From S015-6 sp964479535 (GTDB taxonomy: Bacteria > Desulfobacterota > DSWW01), in contig CAYZMM010000007.1 of the NCBI GenBank assembly GCA_964479535.1, positions 91,903 to 155,902 of the forward strand: a stretch of DNA of 64,000 bases, read 5' to 3'. Positions within the stretch are counted from its first letter, which is position 1. Each line of letters opens with the position of its first letter. The notes beneath the pieces were generated by a model. It ran no database searches and was not told the DNA's origin. It worked only from the letters and a program-made list of their open reading frames with translations. Made by a program: the position numbers and the translations under genes. This document shows, in pieces, positions 15,782 to 25,277 of this stretch.

Positions 15782-18700
15782 TCTCTTTCACCCGAGTATT
15801 CTTCGTGAGTTCGTTGACGGCCAGGGGAACGAGGGCGCTCCCCGTGATGACCGCCATGTCGAGCCAGTTCACGGCGGTGATTCCGAGCATTCGCCTCAGG
15901 CCCGGAACGAACAGAGTAAGCATTTGCACACCAAGGGAACCGCCAAGTGCAATGTTGAGGTACTTGTTTGGTGGTGGTCCCCCTGGAGCAAACACACGGT
16001 GTCGCTCCGAACGGCAACTGACGGCATGCAGGAGTTGGGCGATGGTCAGAGTCTGAAAGGCGACGGATCCCGCTCGCGCTCCCAGCCCGTACCGGGCCAG
16101 GCCGTAGCCGTACGCCCCCAGCGTGGCGCCGCTGATCACGGCAGACTCGAACGCCATTCTCTTGAAATCCGCGGTGTCCAGAAGAGGCTTCTCGGGATCC
16201 CTGGGGGGTTCATCGAGCACATCCCGCTCGGGGGCCTCCATGGACAGGGCGAGTCCGGGAAAGATGTCCGAGATGATGTTGATCCACAGCAGTTGCATCG
16301 CATTGATCGGGAAACCGATCCCGGCGGCCATGGCGGCGAACATGACCATGATCTCGCTCAGATTCGTCGAGATGAAGAAGTGCACGGATTTCCGGATGTT
16401 TCTGTACGTGGCCCTACCGTCCCGCAGGGCAACGATCAGGGTTTCCAGATTGTCCTGCTCGAGTACAACGTCCGCCACCCCCCGAGCGATGTCCGTTCCG
16501 CTGCGGCCCATGGCGATCCCGATGTCAGCCGCCTTGAGCGCTGGTCCGTCGTTGATTCCGTCCCCCGTCATGGCTACCACCCTGCCTGTGGCCTGCAAGG
16601 CCTGGACGATCATCAGCTTGTGAGATGGGCTGACCCTTGCATAGACATGGACGCGCTTTGCAAGGGCCTGCAGAACCTCCGGATCGACTCGCGTGAGTTC
16701 CGAGGAATCCAGGATTTCCAGAGGATCTCCCCGGCTCAGATTCAACTCCCTGGCCACCGCGTGGGCCGTGGGGCTTTGATCTCCGGTGATCATGACCGTC
16801 TCGAGCCCGGCCCGGTGAAAGACCTGCATCAGCTTCTCGACGCCCTCTCGAATGGGGTCGGCCATACCGACGAGCCCGAGCCAGACGAGATCCTTCTCCG
16901 TTTCCACGGCTGCCCCCGCACTGAATGAGGCGCAGGCCATACCCAGAACACGCAAGGCCCGTCCGGCCATACGTTCGTTTTCCGTTTCGATGGCGAGTCG
17001 CGCCTTGTCCGTGAGTCGCACCTTCCGACCGTTCTTCATCTCCCACTTGCACATGGCCATTACTTCCGGCGGACTCCCCTTGACAGCATAGAGCCTGCCT
17101 TTTTCCGGTGCGGCGTGAAGCGTGCCCATGAACAGACGATTCTCCGAGCGGTGATTGACCCGAAGGAGCCTGTGGGCTTTGCGCAGTTTGGAGACATCGA
17201 TTCCCGCGAGGGAGGTCAAATGGACAAGGGCTCTCTCGGTAGGGGATCCGGAAAGGGCATAGTCTCCGTCGCCGTTCTTCCCGTTGGAGCTGATCTGTGT
17301 TTCGCTGCAAAGCGTGCACACGTGCAGGAGTTTTTCGAGTTCATGGATCTCCAGAGGCGCCACCGGATGTCCGTTGATGGCGAAACCGCCGCTGTGAACC
17401 TCGACGCGCTTTCCGCCGGCGAAGACGGACAGAACGGACATGCGGTTCCGGGTCAGGGTGCCCGTCTTGTCCAGGCAGACGGTCTGGACGGCGCCGAGGG
17501 CCTCCACGGCCTGGAGTTGCCGGATGAGAACGTCATGTTCTCTCATGTTCTTGATGCCCAGTGACAAGGTGATCGTGGCCGCGGCCGGAAGACCCTCCGG
17601 GACAGCGGCTGCGGCGAGAGAAATGCCCATCCTGGCCAGCTCGAGAAGACCATAGCCCCTGAGAAACCCGATCAGAAAGACGACCCCGCAGATACCGGTG
17701 GCGATCAGTACGAGCTGATCACCGGTGCTCGAAAGCTGCTTTTCGAGGGGCGTCCCGGGGGAGGTCGTCTCATCGAGCAGAATCTGGAGTCGTCCGATTT
17801 CGGTGAACCGTCCTGTGGCCACGACCACGGCCCGGCCCTCTCCCCCTGTGACCAGTGTGCCCGTGTAGGCCATGTTGAGGCGGTCCGCGAGCGGAACGTC
17901 CTTCTTGCGGATCGCTTTCGTTCTTTTTACAACGGGCATGCTTTCGCCGGTAAGAGCGGACTCGTCGACGCTCAAGTGTGAGGCCTCGATCACCCTGCTG
18001 TCGGCGGGAATGTAGGTTCCCGGCTTGAGAACGAGCAGGTCTCCGGCCACGATATCCGCTGCGGGCATCACGCGTATCCGCCCATCCCGTAAAACCCTTG
18101 CGTAGGGCTGTACATAGCTCTCGAGGGAACGGATCGTCTTTTCCGCCTCGCGTTCGGTGAAAAATCCGATCAATGCGTTGGCGACGACGACACCCGAGAT
18201 GATGGCAGCGTCCAGGGTGCCGCCGGTGAGGATCGACAGACCGGCGGCAGCACCGAGCAGCAGAACGGGGAGAGAAGCGAACTGGTGGACAAAGATCTTC
18301 CATTCGGGCCGGGGAGCGGATTCGGGCAGCACGTTGGGACCGCTCTTTTTCAAACGACTTCCTGCGGCTTCTTCCGTCAGTCCAACCTCTATGTCCGTCT
18401 CCAGCGCGGAGAGAACCGAATCGACGTTCAAAGAGTGCCAGGGTTCTTTGTTCTGCTGTTCAGACGAGAGCAATTGCTTTGCCACAGACCGCCAGGCAGG
18501 CTCTTCTTCCGATTGAAGTTGAAGTTTCTCGGTCTGCCGCTCTTCTCTCGCACCTCCGCCTTCCCTCTCCCCCTCCAGCCTTTTCACCGACCTTGCCGTC
18601 TCGGTCAGTACGCCTTCGATGATTTCGGCAATCGTCTCGTGATCGTTTCCGGAATTGTAGTATACGAGAAGGTTGCCGGTCGTTATGCTCGCGGAGGCCC

Positions 18701-18917
18701 GGATGATATCGCCGTGCCGGGAGAGTTGGAGTTCCAGCTGCTTCTTCAGGGGAGGAGAGCGGTACAGGCCCTCGATCCTGTATCGTGCTCTTCCGGGGAC
18801 CTGTGTATGAATCGCTTTGATCATCGAAAGGTCCTGGCGCTCCCGTCTTTCCATGTAGAGGCCGGAGTGCGAAAAGCCACGCTTCGAGGTGTCCTCCGTG
18901 GACAGATGGTCCGACAC
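15753..18917 (-). CDS. Cation-transporting P-type ATPase with N-terminal HMA_2 domain
   Basis: 1054 residues from GTG 18917 (ATG 18824 would start at the HMA_2 domain). Residues about 33-100 form an HMA_2 domain (VPGRARYRIEGL...ASITTGNLLVYYN) with no CxxC. An acidic/basic linker leads to a complete P2-type pump: actuator TGES (323-326), membrane motif VPEGLP (439-444), phosphorylation site DKTGTLT (483-489), hinge TGDGINDGPALK and a C-terminal helix bundle. PEGL rather than CPC or SPC in TM4 argues for a calcium/magnesium-like or other hard cation rather than a soft transition metal. It follows the small HMA_2 gene by 9 bp and overlaps the MetK-like gene, so DUF5132, HMA_2, ATPase and MetK-like form one operon. 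Confidence 0.9.
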   Translation of the reverse strand: MSDHLSTEDTSKRGFSHSGLYMERRERQDLSMIKAIHTQVPGRARYRIEGLYRSPPLKKQLELQLSRHGDIIRASASITTGNLLVYYNSGNDHETIAEIIEGVLTETARSVKRLEGEREGGGAREERQTEKLQLQSEEEPAWRSVAKQLLSSEQQNKEPWHSLNVDSVLSALETDIEVGLTEEAAGSRLKKSGPNVLPESAPRPEWKIFVHQFASLPVLLLGAAAGLSILTGGTLDAAIISGVVVANALIGFFTEREAEKTIRSLESYVQPYARVLRDGRIRVMPAADIVAGDLLVLKPGTYIPADSRVIEASHLSVDESALTGESMPVVKRTKAIRKKDVPLADRLNMAYTGTLVTGGEGRAVVVATGRFTEIGRLQILLDETTSPGTPLEKQLSSTGDQLVLIATGICGVVFLIGFLRGYGLLELARMGISLAAAAVPEGLPAAATITLSLGIKNMREHDVLIRQLQAVEALGAVQTVCLDKTGTLTRNRMSVLSVFAGGKRVEVHSGGFAINGHPVAPLEIHELEKLLHVCTLCSETQISSNGKNGDGDYALSGSPTERALVHLTSLAGIDVSKLRKAHRLLRVNHRSENRLFMGTLHAAPEKGRLYAVKGSPPEVMAMCKWEMKNGRKVRLTDKARLAIETENERMAGRALRVLGMACASFSAGAAVETEKDLVWLGLVGMADPIREGVEKLMQVFHRAGLETVMITGDQSPTAHAVARELNLSRGDPLEILDSSELTRVDPEVLQALAKRVHVYARVSPSHKLMIVQALQATGRVVAMTGDGINDGPALKAADIGIAMGRSGTDIARGVADVVLEQDNLETLIVALRDGRATYRNIRKSVHFFISTNLSEIMVMFAAMAAGIGFPINAMQLLWINIISDIFPGLALSMEAPERDVLDEPPRDPEKPLLDTADFKRMAFESAVISGATLGAYGYGLARYGLGARAGSVAFQTLTIAQLLHAVSCRSERHRVFAPGGPPPNKYLNIALGGSLGVQMLTLFVPGLRRMLGITAVNWLDMAVITGSALVPLAVNELTKNTRVKENEKTHDDDL

Positions 18918-18926
18918 GAATCCCTG

Positions 18927-19439
18927 CTATTGGTCGGCGTGGTCTTGCTCCTCTTCCTCCATGAGCTGTTTCGTGAACACACCGAAGGCGTACCAGAATG
19001 CCGTGTACCATGGGGGGGCAGCGAAATTGCCCCGCGCGATCTGGTAAGCGCCCGTGCCCAGCAGGAGGAAGAAGACGAGCCCTGAAAGATCCAAATGTCC
19101 GCCGGTAAGCTGGCCCATGGCGTTTTGAAAGCCCTGGAGCGGTTTCACGACCTTGCCGGCCAGATGTTTCGGATTGTTCCTGGAATCAACCGAATTCGTG
19201 TCGACTGTGAAGAGCCCGTTCTCTTCGCCGAAGGCAACCACCGATTGCAGGTCGAGGCCGTCGCCCACGAAGAGCAGACTCCCCGTCATCCCGTTCACCT
19301 CGACGGCTTCGGCACCTTCGTAGGCCGAGAGAGTCCTTTGCAGGGAGGAGAAGTACTCATTGTTTCCCTTCTCAGAAGGAATGCGAATTCGCAGCCTCCT
19401 ACTGCTGCGGTGGCTTACACGTGCCTTGGGTAGACTCAC
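18927..19439 (-). CDS. HMA_2-domain protein of the P-ATPase operon
   Basis: 170 residues from GTG 19439, which overlaps the upstream stop (GTGA). The N-terminal HMA_2 pattern is RRLRIRIPSEKGNNEYFSSLQRTLSAYEGAEAVEVNGMTGSLLFVGDG. A linker and a short hydrophobic segment (HLDLSGLVFFLLLGTGAYQIA) follow, with an acidic C-terminus. There is no Cys pair, so metal binding by the canonical route is unlikely. Architecture and position suggest a membrane-tethered partner of the P-type ATPase. Confidence 0.75.
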   Translation of the reverse strand: MSLPKARVSHRSSRRLRIRIPSEKGNNEYFSSLQRTLSAYEGAEAVEVNGMTGSLLFVGDGLDLQSVVAFGEENGLFTVDTNSVDSRNNPKHLAGKVVKPLQGFQNAMGQLTGGHLDLSGLVFFLLLGTGAYQIARGNFAAPPWYTAFWYAFGVFTKQLMEEEEQDHADQ

Positions 19440-19717
19440 TTCCCGGTTTCCCCCGTGGCCTTCGCTGCATTCTCAGCGGCCCTCTGTTCTTGGGCAAGCT
19501 CCGCCCTGGCTTCTGCAGCCAGATCTTCGACGGTCTCCATCGCCTCCGCCCCCATGACCTTCGCCTTTTCATAGGCGAGAAGACCGCCCTTTATGGCGGA
19601 TTTGAGGATGGGCCTCGTCACCTTGCCGACCACAGGCGAGACAAGGGGTGCGAGGACGGCCGCCCCGACGCCTACGGCGAGGACGGTGCCCAAACGTTTG
19701 TCGATATCCAAAAGAGC
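19436..19717 (-). CDS. DUF5132-like small membrane protein
   Basis: 93 residues from ATG 19717, chosen because GGAGG lies 5 bases upstream; an ATG 15 bases earlier lacks one. The first 65 residues (RLGTVLAVGVGAAVLAPLVSPVVGKVTRPILKSAIKGGLLAYEKAK) give a Gly/Ala/Val-rich hydrophobic helix and an amphipathic helix, as in DUF5132. A charged helical tail follows. It is the first gene of the operon leading into HMA_2, P-ATPase and MetK-like, and sits about 140 bp downstream of a phased TTAACA pair. Function unknown. Confidence 0.7.
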   Translation of the reverse strand, partial: ALLDIDKRLGTVLAVGVGAAVLAPLVSPVVGKVTRPILKSAIKGGLLAYEKAKVMGAEAMETVEDLAAEARAELAQEQRAAENAAKATGETGK

Positions 19718-19856
19718 CATGATTTCCTCCATCGGAAGTGGATAGGATCGACTTCGGTTCCTTCCAGTGCCGGGCCGACAAGATAAAATACAGAAGGGGA
19801 TGTCGGGTAGTCAACGAGAATTCCGTCCATCGGGTGGTACCATTAACAAACAATAT

Positions 19857-19873
19857 TGTTAAGAGAATGTTAA
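19857..19873 (-). promoter_or_regulatory. Putative PhoB box: TTAACA-N5-TTAACA
   Basis: Reading the minus strand, TTAACA (19873-19868) and TTAACA (19862-19857) are exactly 11 bp apart, both perfect. They point toward the DUF5132/HMA_2/P-ATPase/MetK-like operon. An overlapping inverted repeat (TTAACAA...TTGTTAA, 19843-19862) could also act as an operator. The rest of the 19718-20121 gap shows no gene. Confidence 0.6.
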
Positions 19874-20121
19874 GAAACGGTTGTGGCTGCGTCACCCGTG
19901 GTGGTTTGGTGGTGGTTTGTGCGAAAGTGCAACAAGGGTGCTCAGGATTGTTTCCTTTTTCGCCCCTGGCTTGTAGAGCGTAGTCAACAGCAGTAGAATA
20001 CAGCAAGGCTGAATATGCCGACCCTTTGTCCGGGAAGGAACGTCGTGAAAGGCCGCCGCAGAAAGGGTGCTCGAGTTTGTCATTCCATACCGGGCCGCTC
20101 ACTTCGGGGTTGCCTCGGGTC

Positions 20122-20787
20122 ATGGACGTGGTCCCCAGGAGTCCTCGGCAAGACCCGACTCGGATCATCGCCGTGGCGGATTCGATCCGAACGGAAGCGG
20201 CCGGCGTCGTGGAGTGGCTTCGGAGTGACGGTGTCACCCTACAGCGCCTCCTCAGCGGTGACGTAGAGCCGGTCGTTCGATCCGTCGCCCAGGGCCTGGG
20301 TCTGGATGAATACGAGGCAGGCATCCTTCCGGAAGAAAAGGCGCAAGACGTTGCGAATCTCCTGGCCGAAGGAAGACAGGTTCTCATGGTCGGAGACGGT
20401 GTCAACGATGCACTGGCTCTATCGGAGGCAAAGGTCGGGATCGCCATGGGTGCCGGAGGGTCCGAGGCGGCCATCGAGGCCGCCGACATTGCGTTGACAG
20501 GGAACAATCTGGAGCATCTGGCAATCCTTCGGCTGCTGAGTCGGAAGGCCCTCCGTACGATCGAACAGAACTTCTGGATTGCGAACACGACGAATCTAAT
20601 CGGCGTCTTTCTGGCTGCAGGGGGCTGGTTGTCACCCATGCTGGCCGGCTTCCTGCACGTGGGCCACACGCTGGGGATCATGTTCAATTCGAGCCGCCTC
20701 ATCGGATGGGGCCCAACCGGTTTGCTCCTGCAATCGGATTCGGTCTCGAAAGCGTCCGGTGAAGAACTTTCCGAGATTTCCCACTGA
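20122..20787 (+). pseudogene. C-terminal fragment of a heavy-metal (P1B-type) P-type ATPase
   Basis: The frame encodes only the second half of a P-domain and the last two helices: IIAVADSIRTEAAGVV, LLSGD, GILPEEKAQDV, the hinge GDGVNDALALSEAKVGIAMG, and the terminal FLHVGHTLGIMFNSSRLIGW. The metal-binding domain, first six helices, TGES and DKTGT are absent upstream (19718-20121 has no coding signal). It cannot pump and is best read as a remnant, although an ATG at 20122 could still produce a protein. It reads away from the intact P-ATPase operon. Confidence 0.7.
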
Positions 20788-20855
20788 GCAGGCAGGTCCG
20801 GAAGATTTCCTTGCCGGTGAACACCGTATTTCTTTCTCAGGAGGATGAGACCGTG

Positions 20856-23288
20856 ATGGCACCAAGGCCCCTGCAACTCGGAATGCTGTGCATAGTCTCT
20901 GCCTGTGCACTACTCGGGTGCCAGTACGAGACCGTCTACTTCTCCTTCGGCCAGCATGTGGATTTCTATCACTCCTACCGCGGGGACAGCCCGGATGAAG
21001 ACGGTTTCGGCAAGGACATCCGGGTGATCACCGAGACCTTGGACATCCTGGATCACTACCCCATGGTGAAGATGAGCTGGGAGTTCGACAGCTGGCAGAC
21101 CCTGGAACACCGGCTTTCCGAGTACGCGCCGGACCTCTTCGATCGTATCAAGGCAAGGATCGCCGAGAAGGACGAGGTGCGATTTCAGAGTTGGAGCGGA
21201 AGCCTGGTGAGTGCTCAGACCCCGGAAGAATTCGCCGCCAGCATCGGCTGGCAGCGACAGAACCTCTTGGACCTGTTCGGCAAGGCGGAAAACGGCGTCT
21301 ACCCGCAGGAAATGATGCACACGCCTTCCCTGGTCCGTGCCTACGGAGAACTCGGTATCGAATGGGTGAGCCTCTTCTACAGCGCATCATCCTTCACCGC
21401 CTTCCGGAACGAGGTCCTCTTGAGCGGCCGGGAGCTCTACAATCCCCTCTGGCTGGAAACCCCTGAAGGGGATGCCAGGATGATCGTCCTGCCCACCTAC
21501 CACCATGCGGACGTGGCCGACTTCCTGGGCATGGCCAACTGGGCGAAATACGTCGGGACCACCGTGCCGGGCGACTCCCTGATCTTTGTCGACTTCGACG
21601 CGGACGGTGATTCCTGGCCCCTCATCTTGAGGCTGTTCCTGCCTGGACTGGTGAGCCGTCCCTTTGTGAAGTTCTGTACGCCGGGCGAGTACATCGCCGA
21701 GCACGAGCCGGTGGGTACGATCGTTCTCCATCGAGACCAGGCGGACGGCGCCTTCGACGGGTACAGCTCATGGGCCGAGAAGCCGATCAACCACGAGGCC
21801 TGGACCGCAGTCGAGGCAAGTCGGCTCGGCGAAAGGCGAACCCGCTTCCTCGAAGATCGATTCGGCCTCAGCGGCCCGGAGGTCGCCGATCTGCTCGAAG
21901 AGAATTTCCGCTGGCGTCTTCAGACGATGAAGACGACCCACTTCGGCTTGGCCACGCCCCACCTCCACCCCGACCGGGTCGCCAAGGTTCAGGAGCACGC
22001 GGACATGATCCGGGCGCTTTCCGATCAGGCCCTGAACCTTACGGAGATGAAGGCGGAGCCGGTCATCATGGGCTTGGTCGGGACACCCCCTTCCTTGCCC
22101 TTTGCGGGGAGTAGCCGGCCCTACTATGTCTTCAAGCCCGAGGGGCCGGGCGGTCCCTGCCTGGTGCGGATCCCCCTCGAATTCTCCGAGGGGGATAGCT
22201 TCTCCGGCGGGATTCGGGTCTTTCGAAACGGCCAGGAGGTCCCCAGCTGCCTGCTCGACATGACGTTCCACGTGGGCGGCTCTGTGGCGACGGCCACGGC
22301 CGTCTTTCCTTCCAACCTGGGCCCGGAAAAGGAGGCCCTCTTCTGGATCAGCGAGAGCAGAGATGCAGGTGTTTCCGAGCCGGACTACGGACTCGTTGCC
22401 GGAGGGAATGGCTTGCTCGAAAATGGGCTCGTCTCACTCACCTTCGATCTCGACGGTTGGCCGATCTCGTTGCAGAGGGGAGGTCTCGAGTTCTCTTCTG
22501 GCAAGCTGCTCGGCCCGGGCGTCACCTACCAGGGAGTTTTCGAAGGGCCTGCGGAGCTGGAGCCCGACGGCTCTTCCGGGAGCGTTCGAAAGCGAGGGTT
22601 CCTGGCCAGACACGCTTCGGTCGGGGAGTACCAGGTCGGGTGCGGCGGCCAACCCCTGGACGGTTCGGTTCGGTACGAGTTCCTCTTGTATGGGGGTTTT
22701 CCCTTCGTGGAGATCCGGGCCGAGTCGGTCTATCCCGCCCTGGGAGAGGCGTGTGCAGAGGCCCTGACCGAGGCGTACCCGCTGGGGATCTATCCCTCCC
22801 TGTCCGGATACGGCCTCCGCGTCTGGAAGCACAACTACTTCGACGATACGGGGTCGTATGACATGACCGCCCCGGCGGATTCTCTGAACAGCCATGTGAC
22901 CGCCTCATGGGTGGCGGTGACCGACGAGTCGATGGGAATCATGGTTGCCTACAATGCGGAGCAACGGGCGGGCCTCGCCTTTTGTCCGATCCGGATCCGA
23001 TCCGCCCTCTCCGGGCGGCTCGAGCCGGTTCTCAATCCCTTCGGCACACTTTGGGGTGATCTGCCGGACCACGACGCGGCCCGGACCGGCGGGCTCGGTC
23101 TGGGCGAACCCCTGACCCTCCTCCTGGGCGAGCACTTGCACCCCACAGGCCCGGCCTACGCGGGTACGACCTCGAGCCTCTCCGTGATCCTGCTTCCCTA
23201 CCCGGGCGACGAGCCGCCCCTGGAGGAACAGGAGCTGGCGGAGGCCTATTCCTATCCACCCCGCGTGATCGGCCTTCCGAAACCCTGA
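20856..23288 (+). CDS. Lipoprotein with a GH38/GH57-like glycoside hydrolase domain
   Basis: 810 residues from ATG 20856. AGGAGG is placed for either this ATG or the adjacent GTG 20853. The lipobox LLGC follows a short hydrophobic signal. The N-terminal half has features of the seven-stranded GH38-type barrel (VYFSFGQHVDFYHSYRGD, KMSWEFDSWQTLEH, WSGSLVSAQTPEEF, VYPQEMMHTPSLVRAYGELGIEWVS). The C-terminal half is beta-rich, as in alpha-mannosidase-like enzymes. Specificity is unknown and the assignment rests on fold pattern, not on catalytic residues confirmed by alignment. Likely attached to a membrane facing the periplasm. It has its own transcription unit between the ATPase remnant and phoB1. 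Confidence 0.55.
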   Translation: MAPRPLQLGMLCIVSACALLGCQYETVYFSFGQHVDFYHSYRGDSPDEDGFGKDIRVITETLDILDHYPMVKMSWEFDSWQTLEHRLSEYAPDLFDRIKARIAEKDEVRFQSWSGSLVSAQTPEEFAASIGWQRQNLLDLFGKAENGVYPQEMMHTPSLVRAYGELGIEWVSLFYSASSFTAFRNEVLLSGRELYNPLWLETPEGDARMIVLPTYHHADVADFLGMANWAKYVGTTVPGDSLIFVDFDADGDSWPLILRLFLPGLVSRPFVKFCTPGEYIAEHEPVGTIVLHRDQADGAFDGYSSWAEKPINHEAWTAVEASRLGERRTRFLEDRFGLSGPEVADLLEENFRWRLQTMKTTHFGLATPHLHPDRVAKVQEHADMIRALSDQALNLTEMKAEPVIMGLVGTPPSLPFAGSSRPYYVFKPEGPGGPCLVRIPLEFSEGDSFSGGIRVFRNGQEVPSCLLDMTFHVGGSVATATAVFPSNLGPEKEALFWISESRDAGVSEPDYGLVAGGNGLLENGLVSLTFDLDGWPISLQRGGLEFSSGKLLGPGVTYQGVFEGPAELEPDGSSGSVRKRGFLARHASVGEYQVGCGGQPLDGSVRYEFLLYGGFPFVEIRAESVYPALGEACAEALTEAYPLGIYPSLSGYGLRVWKHNYFDDTGSYDMTAPADSLNSHVTASWVAVTDESMGIMVAYNAEQRAGLAFCPIRIRSALSGRLEPVLNPFGTLWGDLPDHDAARTGGLGLGEPLTLLLGEHLHPTGPAYAGTTSSLSVILLPYPGDEPPLEEQELAEAYSYPPRVIGLPKP

Positions 23289-23363
23289 AGCCCTCTCTCC
23301 CACCCCCTCCCGAACTCGTCGCCGTTCCCTGCTCTCCGAAGCGTCGGGTTCAGGAAGGCAAAC

Positions 23364-23402
23364 TTAACGGGTCCGTAACAGAACGGAGACGGGCCTTTAA
23401 CA
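23364..23402 (+). promoter_or_regulatory. Putative PhoB box upstream of phoB1
   Basis: TTAACG (23364), GTAACA (23375) and TTAACA (23397) start at multiples of 11 bp, with the intermediate position 23386 degenerate. The array is 136 bp before the phoB1 ATG, consistent with autoregulation. Confidence 0.65.
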
Positions 23403-23537
23403 ATCCTGTGAAAGGCTTTTCTCTGCCGCCTCGAGACCGGAACGAACCGTCGAAGACACTTGTCGGAGGCTTTTCAGGAACCGACCCCACGCAGTGCGGC
23501 TCGAGGCTTCTCCCAGGGTGAAGAAAAACGTGTACCC

Positions 23538-24242
23538 ATGAAAAACGTACTCATCGTTGAGGACGAAAGGGACTTGCGGGAGCTTGTCTGCCACCACTTC
23601 AGAAAGGAGGGGTTCAAGCCGATCGGCGTGCCGGATGCCGAGACCGCCTACGCCGAGGTGCAGCACCGTGTTCCCGACGCGATTGTCCTGGACCTGATGC
23701 TTCCCGGCATGCAGGGTACCGAGTTCTGCCGGATCCTCCGGAGTGCGGAACGAACCGCTAGAGTTCCCATCCTTATGGTTACGGCAAAGGATGAAGAGAT
23801 CGACAAGCTTCTGGGGTTCGAGCTGGGCGCGGACGATTACATGACAAAACCCTTCAGCCTCCGGGAGCTCGTGGCGCGTCTGCGAGCCGTCCTGCGCAGG
23901 TCTTCGGATGCGCACTCCGCCACCCAAATTCCCCCGTACGTGAGTGACGCACTGTTCATCAACTTCCACAGCTATGAAGTGCGGGTGCGGGGGGAAGAGG
24001 TCAGCATGAGCTTGATCGAGTTCCGGCTCCTGAAGCACTTCGTCTCTCACCCGGAGATCGTCTACTCCCGGGATCAACTCCTGGATGCTGTGTGGGGGCG
24101 TGACACCTCGGTCATGCCCCGCACGGTGGATGTTCACATCCAGAAGCTCCGCGCTCTTGTGGAAGAGGATCCGAAGAATCCCAAGATGATCCTCACGGTT
24201 CGGGGAGCAGGCTACAAATTCCACCCGAATTCCGCTCGCTAG
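23538..24242 (+). CDS. phoB: PhoB-type response regulator, copy 1
   Basis: 234 residues from ATG 23538. The receiver domain has the acidic pair (VEDE), phosphoacceptor Asp in IVLDLMLPGM, and the KP pair in YMTKPF. The OmpR/PhoB winged-helix DNA-binding domain follows (LIEFRLLKHFVSHPEIVYSRDQLLDAVWG...RTVDVHIQKLRALVEEDPKNPKMILTVRGAGYKF). It is highly similar along its length to the second regulator at 25970. It stands alone before pstB, with its own putative PhoB box. It binds 11-bp direct repeats in target promoters when phosphorylated. Confidence 0.88.
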   Translation: MKNVLIVEDERDLRELVCHHFRKEGFKPIGVPDAETAYAEVQHRVPDAIVLDLMLPGMQGTEFCRILRSAERTARVPILMVTAKDEEIDKLLGFELGADDYMTKPFSLRELVARLRAVLRRSSDAHSATQIPPYVSDALFINFHSYEVRVRGEEVSMSLIEFRLLKHFVSHPEIVYSRDQLLDAVWGRDTSVMPRTVDVHIQKLRALVEEDPKNPKMILTVRGAGYKFHPNSAR

Positions 24243-24318
24243 CGCTTTGCGTGCCCGAGTCTTTCGATCCTTCTCCGCAACGTTCGTATGCCGACCGAGG
24301 CCGAAAGATCAACAATCG

Positions 24319-24346
24319 TTAACAATTCCGAAACAAAATCTTAACA
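24319..24346 (+). promoter_or_regulatory. Putative PhoB box upstream of pstB
   Basis: TTAACA (24319), GAAACA (24330) and TTAACA (24341), exact 11-bp phasing. It lies 115 bp before the pstB ATG and should drive pstB-phoU-phoB2-phoR. Confidence 0.72.
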
Positions 24347-24460
24347 GGCTTCGGGGACCATTTGGAGTGTAAGATTGTGTTTGATTAATGCGTCCGTGTA
24401 TTTTAAGATCGATAGAGGCGTTTTGAAGAATCGTTTTTGTGCCGAGACTTAGAGGCTTCT

Positions 24461-25231
24461 ATGGCAGCAACAGCGGACTCCCCCAAGGTCCAAGTTCGAG
24501 ACGTGGATTTCTATTATGGCCGGAAACAGGTTCTTTTCGGAATCTCCCTCGACATTTTGCCTCAGGCGATCACCGCACTGATCGGTCCTTCCGGCTGCGG
24601 CAAGTCCACCTTTCTACGGGCCCTCAACCGGATGAATGACCTCATTCCCGGGACGAGGCTGGCGGGCAGCGTTCGGATCGACGAGGAGGACATCTACCGG
24701 AACGGCTATGACGTGGTTACGCTGCGAAGGAAGGTGGGCATGGTCTTCCAGAAGCCGAACCCCTTTCCCAAGTCCATCTTCGACAACGTGGCCTATGGCC
24801 CCCGTATTCACGGAATGCGGGACAAGGATCAGTTGCAGGAGATCGTTGAAGCAAGTCTCAAGGCAGCGGCTCTATGGGATGTGGTGCGGGACCGTTTGAA
24901 CGGTTCAGCCCTTGGGCTTTCCGGAGGGGAGCAGCAACGGCTCTGCATCGCGAGGGCTCTGGCCGTGGAGCCGGAGATCCTTCTGATGGACGAACCGGCT
25001 TCCGCTCTCGACCCGATCGCAACAGCCAAGATCGAAGAGCTCGTCAAGGAACTCCGGAAACTCTACACGATCGTCATCGTGACCCACAACATGCAGCAGG
25101 CGGCTCGGGTGTCCGACGTGACTGCGTTCTTCCACATGGGTCGACTGGTCGAATTTGACCAGACCGACAAGATCTTTACGCGGCCGGACAAGAAGGAAAC
25201 GGAAGACTACATAACGGGCAAGTTCGGCTAG
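24461..25231 (+). CDS. pstB: Phosphate ABC transporter ATP-binding protein PstB
   Basis: 256 residues from ATG 24461, usual PstB length. Walker A GPSGCGKST, Q-loop VFQKPNPFPKSIFDNVAYGPR (the PstB hallmark), signature LSGGEQQRL, Walker B ILLMDEPASALD and switch THNMQQAARVSD are all intact. It energises phosphate import with PstCA. Those permease genes and pstS lie 20 kb away at 44.6-47.5 kb, so the usual pst operon is split here. It is followed by phoU after 46 bp. Confidence 0.95.
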   Translation: MAATADSPKVQVRDVDFYYGRKQVLFGISLDILPQAITALIGPSGCGKSTFLRALNRMNDLIPGTRLAGSVRIDEEDIYRNGYDVVTLRRKVGMVFQKPNPFPKSIFDNVAYGPRIHGMRDKDQLQEIVEASLKAAALWDVVRDRLNGSALGLSGGEQQRLCIARALAVEPEILLMDEPASALDPIATAKIEELVKELRKLYTIVIVTHNMQQAARVSDVTAFFHMGRLVEFDQTDKIFTRPDKKETEDYITGKFG

Positions 25232-25277
25232 AAAACTGTCTGCCGAAGTCGCACCGGAACGAAACAGGAAGCACGCT

